Program-made: the position numbers and the translations under genes
Notes under the pieces: model-generated
Databases searched by the model: none
Told to the model about the DNA's origin: nothing
What the model saw: the letters and a program-made list of their open reading frames with translations, nothing else
Assembly (NCBI GenBank): GCA_009746045.1
Contig: RPFO01000312.1
Span: 332,001 to 353,822 of the forward strand
Reading direction: 5' to 3'
DNA from: Mesostigma viride
Lineage: Eukaryota > Streptophyta > Mesostigmatophyceae > Mesostigmatales > Mesostigmataceae
Length of the DNA stretch: 21,822 bases
Shown here: piece by piece, positions 1 to 9,350 of the stretch
Layout of the letters: each line of letters opens with the position of its first letter
Numbering within the stretch: the stretch's first letter is position 1

Positions 1-672
1 CAACACAAACATGCATACAAAACCGTGCACACATACACATGCGCGCTCACACACGGACGCCAGCGAGCAAAAGATGCGTAATGTACCGCACCTTCACCTA
101 GGCACACACACACAGGGCGCATGCACGCACATACTGGGCAGCAGGTGGCCAATGCGTGAGGTAGAGAGCTGGTCGATATCAAATATTGAGAGTAATAAAA
201 AGTGAGAGCAAGAAGCTGTGCAAATTCAGAGATGGAGAGCAATAGACAGGGGAAAGGGGCTAAAGGGCCCTGCAATGTCCGAATGGGCCAAACAGGCCAA
301 AGGGGCACCCGGTTACAGGAACCTACGGCAAGGAGTGTCCAAGGGGGGTCCATGTCTGCATCATCCCTGATTGGCACTGATGGATGTGCCCTTGTGCAAT
401 GCAGACAAGCCCCATGAGGTGCCACGTGAGGTGCAAGCAGGGGAGGCCTCTTCTGCAGTGCGTGATTGCGACGGGGCAGAGGGCTTGGGGGGGCCAGAGG
501 CAGGGGATGGCAAGCGCCTGACGGGCACGATGGCCCACGCCGCATAGGTATGTATACACGCGCCACATGCGTACGAGGCCGTGGGAGATAGGAACAACTA
601 GCTATAGGAACAACTAGCTAGTTATAGTTATAGCACGATATAAACTATAAATAGCGCAGCAACAGCACGCAC
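1..672 (-). other. Left edge: continuation of the cNMP-binding gene, not resolved
   Basis: The preceding exon ends in phase 0, so at least one more exon is needed. Candidate acceptors on the minus strand include cgtcAG before 510 and atgcAG before 355, but none gives a recognisable continuation. A Pro/Ser-rich frame between about 361 and 510 could be linker or chance. No stop codon is assigned. A 16-bp direct repeat (ATAGGAACAACTAGCT) lies near 588-619. Confidence 0.5.
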
Positions 673-717
673 CTGCATGACCGCGATCTTGTCCGCAATG
701 TCCCTGGTCTTGATATA
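673..717 (-). CDS. cNMP-binding protein exon YIKTRDIADKIAVMQ
   Basis: A 45-base exon in phase 0 at both ends (CGCAG/TAT, CAG/GTGCGT). YIKTRDIADKIAVMQ continues the C-helix in the manner of domains that end with an ADKxA helix. Short and without a strong motif, but the splice sites, phase and fit are all good. Confidence 0.62.
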
Positions 718-3700
718 CTGCGACCCAGGGGAAAGGGGGCATCATGCAGGGGGGTCAACCAAAGGGTTGCGCGAACAAGGAACAAAAAATCGTCACGCGC
801 AGGGGAAAGGCGAGGCGAGTCGTAGGAAAGCAGAGCGCTGCGTACAGGGGGGTGTTCCAGGGATACAAGGGCCTCTGTTAGGGAGCAGGGCATGACTTGA
901 ATCCCTTCAGCTGTGAGCAGGGCATGACTTGAATCCCTTCAGCTGTGGGGGGCAGCAGGAAGACACAGAGGAGTCCCTGTGATGCAAGGGAAAACAGAGA
1001 CCATGCGTACCCTAGTGCAAGGTGTAATGCTGTCGAATCTACACAAACTTCTGTGGGCTGGGCAAAGCCAGGTGGCATGCTCCTGTGCCCGGAAGGACCC
1101 ACAGGGGGGACATCCTCTTAGGGCAGAGACGTACACCATCTTCATGGACTCCGTGTGCTTCCATGTTTGCCCACCTGCCGCCGCGTCGCCATGCAGCCAC
1201 ACAATGGAGTAGAAGAAGCACCGCCAACGTGACGGTTGCACAAAAACGTGGCTCGAGAGGTGGTATGGTAGTATACTAGGAGCCAAGAGCGGTGGTATTC
1301 AACTAATACAAGGAGCCAAGAGCGGTCGTATTCAAGGAGCCAAGAGGGGGGCTAGACGGCTCCAAAAAGCTCAAAAACGTGACTCAAAAACGTGTCTCGA
1401 AAACGTGCATATAATCGAATGTTCTCCATCAAATATCAAAGTTATCAAAAGATTCGTCGAACGCTACCAACCGCGGCACTGCGGAAGACCCTTGGCACTT
1501 GTCGCCTGCCGCGGCCGTGCCTGCAGTACGGCACCCACTGCCACAAGGACGGCACCCACCTCCAGGGCGGCCGCAAAGTCTGGTTGTGTGATCACGAACA
1601 CAGCCGTCTCCTTGGCGGTGCAGCGGTAGGAGGCGGGCCTGCGCACGTGCCGCCAGGCAGGCAGGCAGGGAGGGAGGGAGGGACGAGCCATTGTGGTTGG
1701 CAACTGTCTGACGTACAGCGACAGAGCATAAGTAAGTACTTGCGTGTCATGCGCATAGCCATGCCACGATAGAGCATGATGCGCAAGCGAGCGGTCGCCA
1801 TGCTACCGCAGTGGATTACACCATTCACAATACCAGCTGATTACTGCCATGGGTAAGAGGCAAACAGCGAGCTTCCGAGCAGCCTTCGGGCGGTGAACCG
1901 ACGTCCTTGAAATGGCTAAGAAACAGGCGACGGTAAATAGCAGCAGGCGGACCATGACATATAGGAACAGGCCTGGTAAACGCTACAGGAACGAGACCAT
2001 GGCTAATTGGTGATATGAGGAGGTGGGCCATGGTGATATGACGAGACAAGGCCACGGTGTAGCATAGGAGGACGGACTTGCATCCCTGGTCAGCTCGGGC
2101 GTTGCGTGCCCTGCGGCCTGGCAAAGAATCAGGGAGCAGCTGGCAGGGTGCCGTGCTCACCCACGTGGCCTAGGCTTGAGGGCGCACACTTCATGCCTTG
2201 CTAGCATGCAATGCACAGGACTGCCCGTTCCAACCATCATGAGGTCGGGTACAAAACGGGGGTACAAAACCAGAGGCTGCATCACCACCATGGCTAGTCT
2301 GCGTGCTTTAAAGTTAACAACTACGTGCTTTAAAGTTAACGAGGCGCTGCCGGCCCCATGGGCCATGGGCCATGGCCCGTCGCCGACAGCCGGCCACTGG
2401 CATGCAGCCTACCGGGACGAGTGGATTGGCCAACAGGCACAGGGTCTAATGGAACCACTTCCTCCACCATCATCATTCCTATCGGGATGAGCCTCGACAC
2501 AAGCCAGCGCCTCTCTCCCCTTGCTGCATGTGATGCCCCCTCCCTGCCGCACCTCTTGGACGGCCGCATGAGCAGCAGAGCATCATCGCCGATGATGCAC
2601 CCTGGCCGCAGCAGCAGGGACAGCTCCTCCCCATCGTGCTCGTCCTCCTCCACCGTCACCACCACCCTGTGTGTGTGTGGGCGGGGGGGGGGGGGGGGGG
2701 AAGGGGCGAGGGATGAAGGGGTGACGTATTGTGTTGGCTGCACACGGACAACCAGTAGTCATCGCACGGGACACACCCTGGGAAGCACCCTGGGTAGCAG
2801 ATACAAGAGACGCTGCCCAGGGACGTACGTAAACGCACCAGCCGTGCATCCCAATACAAGACAAGGAGCAAGACATGTACACGCTAGCATTAGACATGGA
2901 ACAAGATACCAGGGCTAGTGGCGGACGAACACGCCCGTACTCAACACGCACCCCAGCAGCAGCGCTCCAACACCGCATCATCAACACATCGCCGCGGCAC
3001 GATGCACAGCACGGCGTGGCCCACTGGGCGTTGTAGACACAGGAGCGCTATCAAGGATCAGCCATGGCTTCGCGTGGTGGACGTTATCTATCATAACCAT
3101 GGCATTCCCAGGGGAATTAGAGCAGACTTGCGCACCCTTCCTTGTGGGCCGTCGCCAACTGCAAACTGGACGCAGATGGGGCATCAACTTCCCATTCCCC
3201 CCCCCCCCCCCCCCCCCTCCTTGCCACCCACATTGCCCACAGGCTTGCCTTTCAACCCGCCCGCTGCCTGCGGGCATGCCTACCCACCCCCTGAGGACAT
3301 GCTCGGCAACGTATAGCGACCGCCCTCGGCTGGGCCATCGCTGCCAGCATACCCCCTCGAGACGCCCAGCTCCCTTGCAGATGCTAGTGCACAGAAAGAG
3401 AGCAAACGCTACAGCGCAGAAAGAGAGCAAGTGCAGGGCTCCACAGGTATCATCACCGCTGACAACCTTGAGATGATCTATAGACAAGAAAATATAGTTT
3501 TCTACATGACGGATAAGTTGATGCACCACTGTAGAATATTTAAATGTCCCAAACGGAGGGGTCCCTGGGTACCCGCCAGCAGTGGTAAGGAATGGCACAC
3601 TCAATCTGCACGCAGACGAACGGCATGGGAATAGCATCAATACATCACCACGGGGCATGCCCTTACCTTCCTGAAGCAATGATGAACAGGGACGTCCCAG

Positions 3701-6419
3701 GGTCGACTGCCGATGGCACAGGGCCGAGAGGATGTCCACGTTGCGGCACCAGCACGGATTGGCATCAATAGGGAGCAAGCAGCACGGGTACGGTGGTGGC
3801 CAAGCAGCACTGGTCAGCAGCGGTGGTGGCCAAGCAGCACTGGTCAGGGAACAAGCAGCGGTGGTGGCCAAGCAGCACTGGTCAGCAGCGGTGGTGGCCA
3901 AGCAGCACTGGTCAGGGAACAAGCAGCGGTGGTGGCCAAGCAGCACTGGTCAGCAGCGGTGGTGGCCAAGCAGCACTGGTCAGGGAACAAGCAGCGGTGG
4001 TGGCCAAGCAGCACTGGTCAGGGAGCAAGCAGCGGTGGTGGCCAAGCAGCTCTGGTCAGGGAGCAAGCAGCGGTGGTGGCCAAGCAGCACTGGTCAGGGA
4101 ACAAGCAGCGGTGGTGGCCAAGCAGCACTGGTCAGCAGCGGTGGTGGCCAAGCAGCACTGGTCAGGGAGCAAGCAGCGGTGGTGGCCAAGCAGCACTGGT
4201 CAGGGAACAAGCAGCATGGGGTAGTCAGGAGGCGAGCAGAGCCACTCTAGCGCCACTGATTTGAATGGACAAGAGGCACGTATCTAACACCCTGCTGCTG
4301 TTGGTGTGCTATGCCCTTCCCCACCCGGTGTGCCTGACGGCTGACGGCCAGTGTGACTGCCGTGGCAAATGTGTTTGTGCTGGCGCATGTTGCGTGCATG
4401 CAGGCATGTGTGCACGAAACATGGACAGAGAAAGAGCTACCACACACGGAGAGACCATACTAAACTCCACCAAACCACCATGTTTTCTGCCACCGCTTAC
4501 GGCACTCACGCATGGTTTTCTCAGGATATTGCCGCCACTGCAGGATGCGGCACAGCTCCGTTTGCAGCACCAGGTCCATGCTGGCAAAGAAGGGCAGACC
4601 CTGCATGCGGACAGCAGCAGAAGAGCAGCGGGCCAGGGGCGCGGGCGCACGTGGTGGACCCCCCGTGGCACATCGCGGGTGGGGGGCCATCGCGAGATGG
4701 CAGGTGCACGGGGACAGGGAGACATGAGGGAGCTGTCAGCAAGGAAAGCGGGGACGACAGCGGCACCCGTGTAGACGATGGGGCAAGTCTACGGGGCAAG
4801 TAGGCACAGGGAAGAAAGGAGGTGGGCAGGCATAGTGGGTGGGCTAGTGCAGTGGGCACGCCCGTTGGTGGGAGGGCAGGCAAGCTGGCGGGCAGGCAGT
4901 CAAACTGGGTGGGCAGGCACGTTGGCGGATGGGCAGGCAGGCACGTGGGCAGACCACGAGGTGCATGTGCGGTGCATGTGTGGGCAAGCAACGCGTGGTG
5001 CCTTACCGACAAGATGTTGACAAGCCGCAACAGCTCCGCCCTTGTCCGGTCGCATGGTCTGCATGCACACCGTCCACCCACGTGTGCCAGGCCCATCCAC
5101 ACGGCAAAGGCAATGTGCATGCGACAGGGTGGATTGCATCCGTGAGCACGATGCGAGGTACCATTCGTGCATCAGACAGGGTGGCAGGACTCAGCCGGGT
5201 GGCCAAGTGACGTAGTGGACAGCGCGTAGGTATGACTGGCATAGGTGACCAAGGGCTGCGAGGGGGATGAAGGTGGCTGGGAAGAGATGGGGTGCTAGGC
5301 ATGCCCTGCAGCCAGCCCACCTACCCCTCTGGCCCACCCACCTCTTTTGCAGGATGCCCTTCACCTCCCCAGGGTTGCCCACAAGGAACGAGTACAGGTG
5401 GGCGTCGCGTCCTCCCCCGGGTCCGTCCGCTTTCTTCAGCGTCTGCACCCACCCATTCCATAGCCGCCACGAGAAGGAAACAAGTAGATCGGAGCAAGAG
5501 CAAGAAGGTGGGAAACAAATCGCAAGCTACGATTGTGGCAGCACGATTCATGGTTGTAAGACCAAGCAAAAGGCGCTCATTATCCTTTGCAAGCTGGACA
5601 TCTCCCCCGAACACACTGCCTGTACCCCCAAGATATGTCCCAAACCTTTTACCTACCGAGGCTTCTTGTCTCCTTATCTAAACGGGGCTCATCTGTGTCT
5701 CTCTGAATATACTATAAGATCCCTTGGAGCCACCAGGCTGCAGGTCTATCGGTCCACATGGTACATCCCTCCCTCCATCGCAACACTCTCCCATCTCCCC
5801 ACTCACTCGCCCTTCCCATCTCCCTATTGTGACCCCCCTATAGTGACCCCATCTTTGGCATCCCTGATCCCTCCCAACACCCGCACATGGCACGCTGCCC
5901 ACCCATCGGTAGCACAGCCACCCCATCCCCCCGTTCCTGGCCCCCCATTCCTGCCCCCCCACCCATGCCCCCCACCCATGCCCCCATCGGTGCTCTACAT
6001 CTGCTTTCCCCACCACTGGCCCACAACTTTCCGCGGAGCCATGCGGTTCAGAGCCCAGCCTAAACGTTTATCCTGAGCGTTTACCCCGAATTTTTACCCC
6101 GGATGCCTATTCCACACAGATGCCTATTCCACACGTCACCTGGCGCGATGGCGCTTACCTGCCACGAGGGTGCGGACGCCAGCGCGGCAGCCATGCGGTC
6201 CTCCACCGTGCGCGCATGCGCCGACTTGATCCAGTGGGAGAAGGAGAAGGTGGTGGAGGAGGGGGCGGCCGGCACGCCCGCACCATCGCACAGGCAGGGG
6301 CAGCTGCTGCAGGGGGGCGCAAAGTGCTGTGTGACGGCATGCGGCCAGGGACGCCAAGTGGGGGGGCAGAAAGGGTCGAGGTTTAGGGGGGTTGTTGGGC
6401 CCATGCTTACTTGCTTGCT

Positions 6420-6460
<41 letters not shown>

Positions 6461-7762
6461 GGGGCGGGGGGGGGGGGGGGGGGGGGGAGAGATCGTGTGT
6501 GGGCGTGGGCGTGCGTGTGTGCACCAGGCCCCGAGGCTTGCACTACACAGATGCGGAATCCAAAGCAATTAGATGTATGCCTGAGCGACCACGTGGGCAG
6601 CCCTCCTACTAACATCAACCCCATGAAGGAGTTCGGCGATAGCTTTGGTCTTTGCCACTAAAGCAGGTCAGGCTTACTGGCACCGCTCTCCAGGAGCTTT
6701 ATCACGGATAGGCTATAGAACGGGCAGCCTGTGCGCCATGCTTCCCCTATCATCTCGACTATCTGCCGTTGGCCCTGGCGTTGGAATCACGCCAGCGCCC
6801 GCTCTAGTTCGGCGGTTGCTGGCCCATGCGTGCACTGCTGCGTTGCCCCCCGCGGTGACGTGGCACTGAGCAAGGAGCAAAGGGCAGCCGAGGGACCCTC
6901 AAAACAGGGACGCATGTTGTGATGTGCTTAGGACGAATGATGTGATGTACTTAGGACGAATGATGTGATGTGCTTAGGACGAGTGATGCGATGTGCTTAG
7001 GGTGCATGATGCGATGTACTTAGGTGTGGATTTGCAAACGATGGAGGCTTGAGTCAAACCTCTGCCACCGGCTAACCGCTGGCCAAAACTCCTGCCGCCG
7101 GCTATCAGCTCCCAACTCTGGCAGACGCGGGTGATCCACACCATCCCACAACGGGTCCGCCGGTTATGTGCAAGAGAGTACGGTGCATCCAGTCCGGCAT
7201 AGCTCCAGGCAATGTGACCCCCTTACAAGGTGCAGCCCTCGCCAAGCCTAAAGCCCCATGACGTGCGCAACAGGCATGGGGCGCTAAGCGCAACCACAGG
7301 ACTTCATGTCAAGTAATTTGTGCAGGGCAGGCTATCACTGGTGCCGTGACTCGAAACAAGTAAGAACCGAGGAGAATGGTCTTTGCGGCAAATTATTTGC
7401 AAGAGTTAGGAAGGAAGACGGAATTTCGCTTTCAAGTAAGACAGGCATGCATAGTAGAGGATGTGCATCAGGGCGTGCTACATGACTGCCTGCGTTGTAC
7501 TGCTGTGTGCAGGCATGGATGCAAGTGACCTGGTGGGGGCCCCCGCCTGCCTAGTGCCTGCTCGTGCCCGATCAACCAAAAATAGACACGACTTGTCTAG
7601 TCGAGGCCGAAGAGGAGCACGCACCTGGGCCCGGGCCTGAGCAGACACTCCTCCACGGTCGGAGTACATATTGAGAATCTTGGAGACATCAGAATGACGA
7701 GCAGCAAACGGCTCCTCGAAGTCGTCATGCCGCGAGCTGCGCAAAGATTTGCCTCTTGTCAT
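673..7762 (-). CDS. Cyclic-nucleotide-binding-domain protein; 3' end not found
   Basis: Nine minus-strand exons keep phase: 7762-7625, 6326-6159, 5442-5342, 5058-5007, 4600-4501, 3706-3667, 2666-2553, 1638-1560 and 717-673 (837 nt, 279 codons). The middle is a helical lead-in (ILQKRPCDRTRAELLRLVNI), as precedes the cNMP-binding fold in CNBD-type proteins. It is followed by LPFFASMDLVLQTELCRILQ, DPGTSLFIIASGR, VVVTVEEDEHDGEELSLLL, GCIIGDDALLLMRP and KETAVFVITQPDF: the beta-roll, phosphate-binding cassette and closing strand, in order. The cassette reads IGDDALL where FGExAL is usual, with R238-P-A-S where PRxA(T/A) is usual. No kinase or channel domain is seen. Ligand and partners cannot be inferred. 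The gene continues toward or past the left edge. Confidence 0.8.
883..946. repeat. Perfect 32-bp tandem duplication
   Basis: GAGCAGGGCATGACTTGAAT and the following CCCTTCAGCTGT occur twice head to tail (883-914, 915-946) in the intron between exons 1638-1560 and 717-673. The identity suggests a recent duplication. Confidence 0.93.
1279..1350. repeat. Three-copy GGAGCCAAGAGCGGT repeat
   Basis: GGAGCCAAGAG occurs three times with intervening GCGGTNGTATTCAA spacers, in the same intron as the 32-bp duplication. Confidence 0.8.
1531..1560 (-). repeat. Duplicated 5' splice site GTGGGTGCCGT, 21-base period
   Basis: On the sense strand, GTGGGTGCCGT begins at 1559, immediately after the exon, and again 21 bases further in. 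Because 21 is a multiple of three and no stop intervenes, use of the second site would add VGAVLVA in frame. Confidence 0.85.
1560..1638 (-). CDS. cNMP-binding domain exon 4 (YRCTAKETAVFVITQPDF)
   Basis: Encodes PASYRCTAKETAVFVITQPD and FAAALE, the closing strand and start of the C-helix of the fold (compare RxATVxAxExTxVxxIxRxDF). Acceptor is GCGCAG. Donor GTGGGT (phase 0) is duplicated 21 bases downstream. Confidence 0.82.
2302..2340. repeat. Duplicated CGTGCTTTAAAGTTAAC
   Basis: A 17-bp perfect direct repeat (2302-2318, 2324-2340) in the intron between exons 2666-2553 and 1638-1560. No function is evident. Confidence 0.85.
2553..2666 (-). CDS. cNMP-binding domain exon 3 with phosphate-binding cassette
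   Basis: Encodes VVVTVEEDEHDGEELSLLLR, then PGCIIGDDALLLMRPSK, with the next Arg codon split. IGDDALL takes the place of the FGExAL cassette; Asp replaces the Glu that contacts the ribose 2'-OH in canonical cAMP and cGMP sites. Acceptor is ACACAG after a C-rich tract; donor is GTGCGG in phase 2. Confidence 0.85.
3667..3706 (-). CDS. cNMP-binding domain exon 2 (DPGTSLFIIASGR)
   Basis: A 40-base exon encoding DPGTSLFIIASG between a split Leu and a split Arg codon. DPGTSLFIIASGR is the strand-turn motif of cNMP-binding domains (compare GDPGDxFYIIxSGxV). Acceptor is CGGCAG; donor is GTAAGG in phase 2. Confidence 0.85.
3793..4205. repeat. Intronic minisatellite of mixed 30-bp and 38-bp units
   Basis: Twelve copies of GTGGTGGCCAAGCAGC occur in units of 30 bases or 38 bases, the longer with an inserted GGGAACAA or GGGAGCAA. 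Copies are nearly identical; one reads AGCTCTGG instead of AGCACTGG. It lies inside the intron between exons 4600-4501 and 3706-3667. Confidence 0.95.
4501..4600 (-). CDS. cNMP-binding domain exon 1 (LPFFASM...EKTMREC)
   Basis: Encodes GLPFFASMDLVLQTELCRIL, then QWRQYPEKTMREC, the first helix and strand of the fold. Two donors share phase 1: GTAAGC after 4501 and GTGAGT after 4510. The longer form is preferred because six residues then separate YPEK from DPGT, as in typical cNMP domains. Confidence 0.78.
5007..5058 (-). CDS. cNMP-binding protein exon PCDRTRAELLRLVNILS
   Basis: Short 52-base exon. One base completes Arg and then 17 codons read PCDRTRAELLRLVNILS, an amphipathic helix typical of the segment just before a cNMP-binding domain. 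Acceptor is ATGCAG; donor is GTAAGG (phase 0). The frame was fixed by phase from the previous exon before its sense was apparent, which supports the join. Confidence 0.75.
5342..5442 (-). CDS. cNMP-binding protein exon TLKKADG...GILQK
   Basis: Encodes TLKKADGPGGGRDAHLYSF, then LVGNPGEVKGILQK, with the final Arg codon split (AG + A). Acceptor is GTGCAG; donor is GTGGGT in phase 2. Confidence 0.72.
6159..6326 (-). CDS. cNMP-binding protein exon with SHWIKSAHARTVEDR
   Basis: Ends in FSFSHWIKSAHARTVEDRM and then ASAPSWQ before CAG/GTAAGC (phase 0). Three acceptors are possible: ACAG at 6328-6327 (phase 0, matching the proposed first exon) and a GCAGCAG pair giving starts at 6306 or 6303, which need a phase-2 upstream exon. 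The 3' end is well supported; the 5' end is uncertain. Confidence 0.6.
6416..6489. repeat. Composite microsatellite: TG, GA and G runs
   Basis: A (TG)n run passes into (GA)n and then a G run broken by one C. It lies in the proposed first intron of the cNMP-binding gene and on the sense strand reads C-run, CT, CA. Confidence 0.95.
6918..7024. repeat. 23-bp tandem repeat, about 4.7 copies
   Basis: Units TGTGATGTGCTTAGGACGAA plus TGA start at 6918, 6941, 6964, 6987 and 7010 and diverge toward the right end. It lies in the proposed first intron of the cNMP-binding gene. Confidence 0.92.
7625..7762 (-). CDS. Candidate first exon of the cNMP-binding protein
   Basis: ATG at 7762 lies in the good context GCTAAAATG and opens 46 codons beginning MTRGKSLRSSRHDDFEEPF and including VSKILNMYSDRGG. 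It ends at CAG/GTGCGTGC, a strong donor in phase 0. It is assigned to this gene by strand, position and phase only; no homology supports it, and it could be the first exon of a separate gene. Confidence 0.5.
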
Positions 7763-8475
7763 TTTAGCCTCGGCAAGGGTACTCAGGGGGTCTCGCAATG
7801 CTACTTTATGCCTTCTCGGAAGGCCAGCAGGGGCGAGGGGCGGAAACTTGCCACAACAAAAATATTGCGGTTCTCAATTAGCATTTTGAAGAACTACAGG
7901 CGTGCGACAAGAAAAAAACGGTGCCACTTCTTCGTCTGGGACGTGGTAGTATGCCACAAGTTCACTGTTTGCTCTGGAAAACCTCCGGCTAACAGTGGAA
8001 ATGCCGGCCGGCTGGTTGATGGGCGTTCGAGCGTCTCGATAAAGCCTCTTCAAATTTTACTTCTCCAGCGTCGACAAAACGCACCATGGAAGGACAGGCA
8101 TTTCAAAAAGTTTGCAAGTTTGAGCTTATGCTAAGTGTGGCAGTTTCAGGATCCTCATAGATGGGGAACCCTTATTAAAATACACGTACCGCAACATTGC
8201 TTTCCGCCATAACGAAACACAATTAACGATTCCGAGAGGGATTCCGGTGTATAATTTATTTTTTAATGATGAGCTCGCGACTCGCGTACGGCGTGACGAG
8301 AAAAAAGGCCGTTAGGTTTTTGGAGACACGTGCCCCTCCCGTTGTTGAGTCGAGTTGAGTTTACTCCCCCCCCGTGCTCTGGACAAACATTGCCGTACTT
8401 ATACCGTAGACCTTTTTGCTTAGGTGGCTTCAAGAATTATCTCGATATGACGTGGTCTTCACCTAACGACTTCCT

Positions 8476-8659
8476 ATTGGTTAAAAAAAATACCCATTTA
8501 CCCGGAGAAATTATCGCGATATGTGCCACATCATACACATTGGATAACCACTAAACCAGCTGGTCGCAACTTGGTACCCTTTACCTCATGAGTCATGATA
8601 TCCCCATTGGTTAATAAAAATACCCATGTACCCATAATTTACCAGGAAAATTATCGCGA
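8476..8659. repeat. Diverged direct repeat with ATTGGTTAA heads
   Basis: 8476-8520 and 8606-8659 share ATTGGTTAA, AAAAATACCCAT, TACCC and GAAATTATCGCGA or close variants; the second copy carries an extra segment of about 10 bases. Each copy holds an inverted CCAAT box. Confidence 0.7.
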
Positions 8660-9306
8660 AATCATGGCGAAATGTAAGTACATACTGGAGCCTGACTGGA
8701 GTGGAATGTTTCTCATACTGGTAATGGAATGTTTCTGAAGTGGGTCCTGCTTCTGTAGTGGATACCTTCAGCAGCAATTGATTAGTTGTATTTCCCTTCC
8801 CTCATGACGTGCAGCTCATGACCAAAAAGGCAAAAGCCAACGTTGTTTCATCCGGCCAAAAAAAAAGGTCAGTTAGCTAATGCAGTAGGGAGTGCCTGCG
8901 GTTGCTCTGGTCGCTAATCGATATGTAGCCTGTCGCTCACTCGCTTGTTGCCTTTTTCCAAGCTGTTCCTTTCCCATTCGACGGACCTTCCGGCCAACAT
9001 TACTTACATTCTCCCAAGGCGGGTTGTTCAGTGTTAGCCGGCCGTTGGACACCTGCAAGCGGCTGCTAATTTCTATAAAAATCATTACTTCTATTGAAAA
9101 AGACAGGAGCTCGCCTGCAATATTGAAAGAAGCGGCTTGCGCAGCCCGCTGCTTGCGAGGCGCCAGATACTACAATACGGTCCATAGGAGACGCGAAATG
9201 AGTGAGAATGTTACCCGAGCTGTACCGAGGATTCGCACCGTTGATTCAACAATTGTTGGTTCGTTTTGCGCCATTTGGCGAGCATCGACTGGAGCCTGAA
9301 CCTAGC

Positions 9307-9350
9307 GGGGGGAATCATGCGGGGGAATCTTGCGGGAGAATCTTGCGGGG
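9307..9350. repeat. Short GGGGGAATCTTGC tandem repeat
   Basis: Three copies of a 13-bp unit, GGGGGAATC(A/T)TGC or GGGAGAATCTTGC. G-rich on the plus strand. No function is evident. Confidence 0.85.

Larger units (their letters stand above)
1..7624 (-). other. Introns of the cNMP-binding gene: contents
   Basis: Introns are 718-1559, 1639-2552, 2667-3666, 3707-4500, 4601-5006, 5059-5341, 5443-6158 and 6327-7624. Apart from the listed repeats they hold a plus-strand G run (about 2682-2700), a plus-strand C run (about 3200-3217), GGCAGGC-rich low complexity near 4825-4960 and C-rich DNA near 5750-6000. Plus-strand open frames here, such as 5267-6076, carry no recognisable domain. Confidence 0.7.

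Noticed and set aside
1085-1165. Minus-strand segment HTESMKMVYVSALR as an extra exon
   Set aside because: No good donor follows it, and direct joining of 1638-1560 to 717-673 already gives an in-phase, plausible C-helix.
3713-4264. Three overlapping plus-strand frames rich in WWPSSTGQ, GGGQAALV and VVAKQHWS
   Set aside because: All are readings of one intronic minisatellite; the same residues move between frames at each 38-bp unit.
5267-6076. 269-codon plus-strand open frame
   Set aside because: Overlaps an exon of the opposite-strand cNMP-binding gene and ends in C-rich low-complexity DNA with no domain.
6690-6712. Possible 19-base microexon between 7625 and 6326
   Set aside because: It has AG and GT flanks but its phase does not fit either neighbour and it has no sequence support.
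6918-7024. Regular short repeats as a CRISPR array
   Set aside because: Copies are contiguous with no unique spacers and the genome is eukaryotic; the same holds for the arrays at 3793 and 20206.
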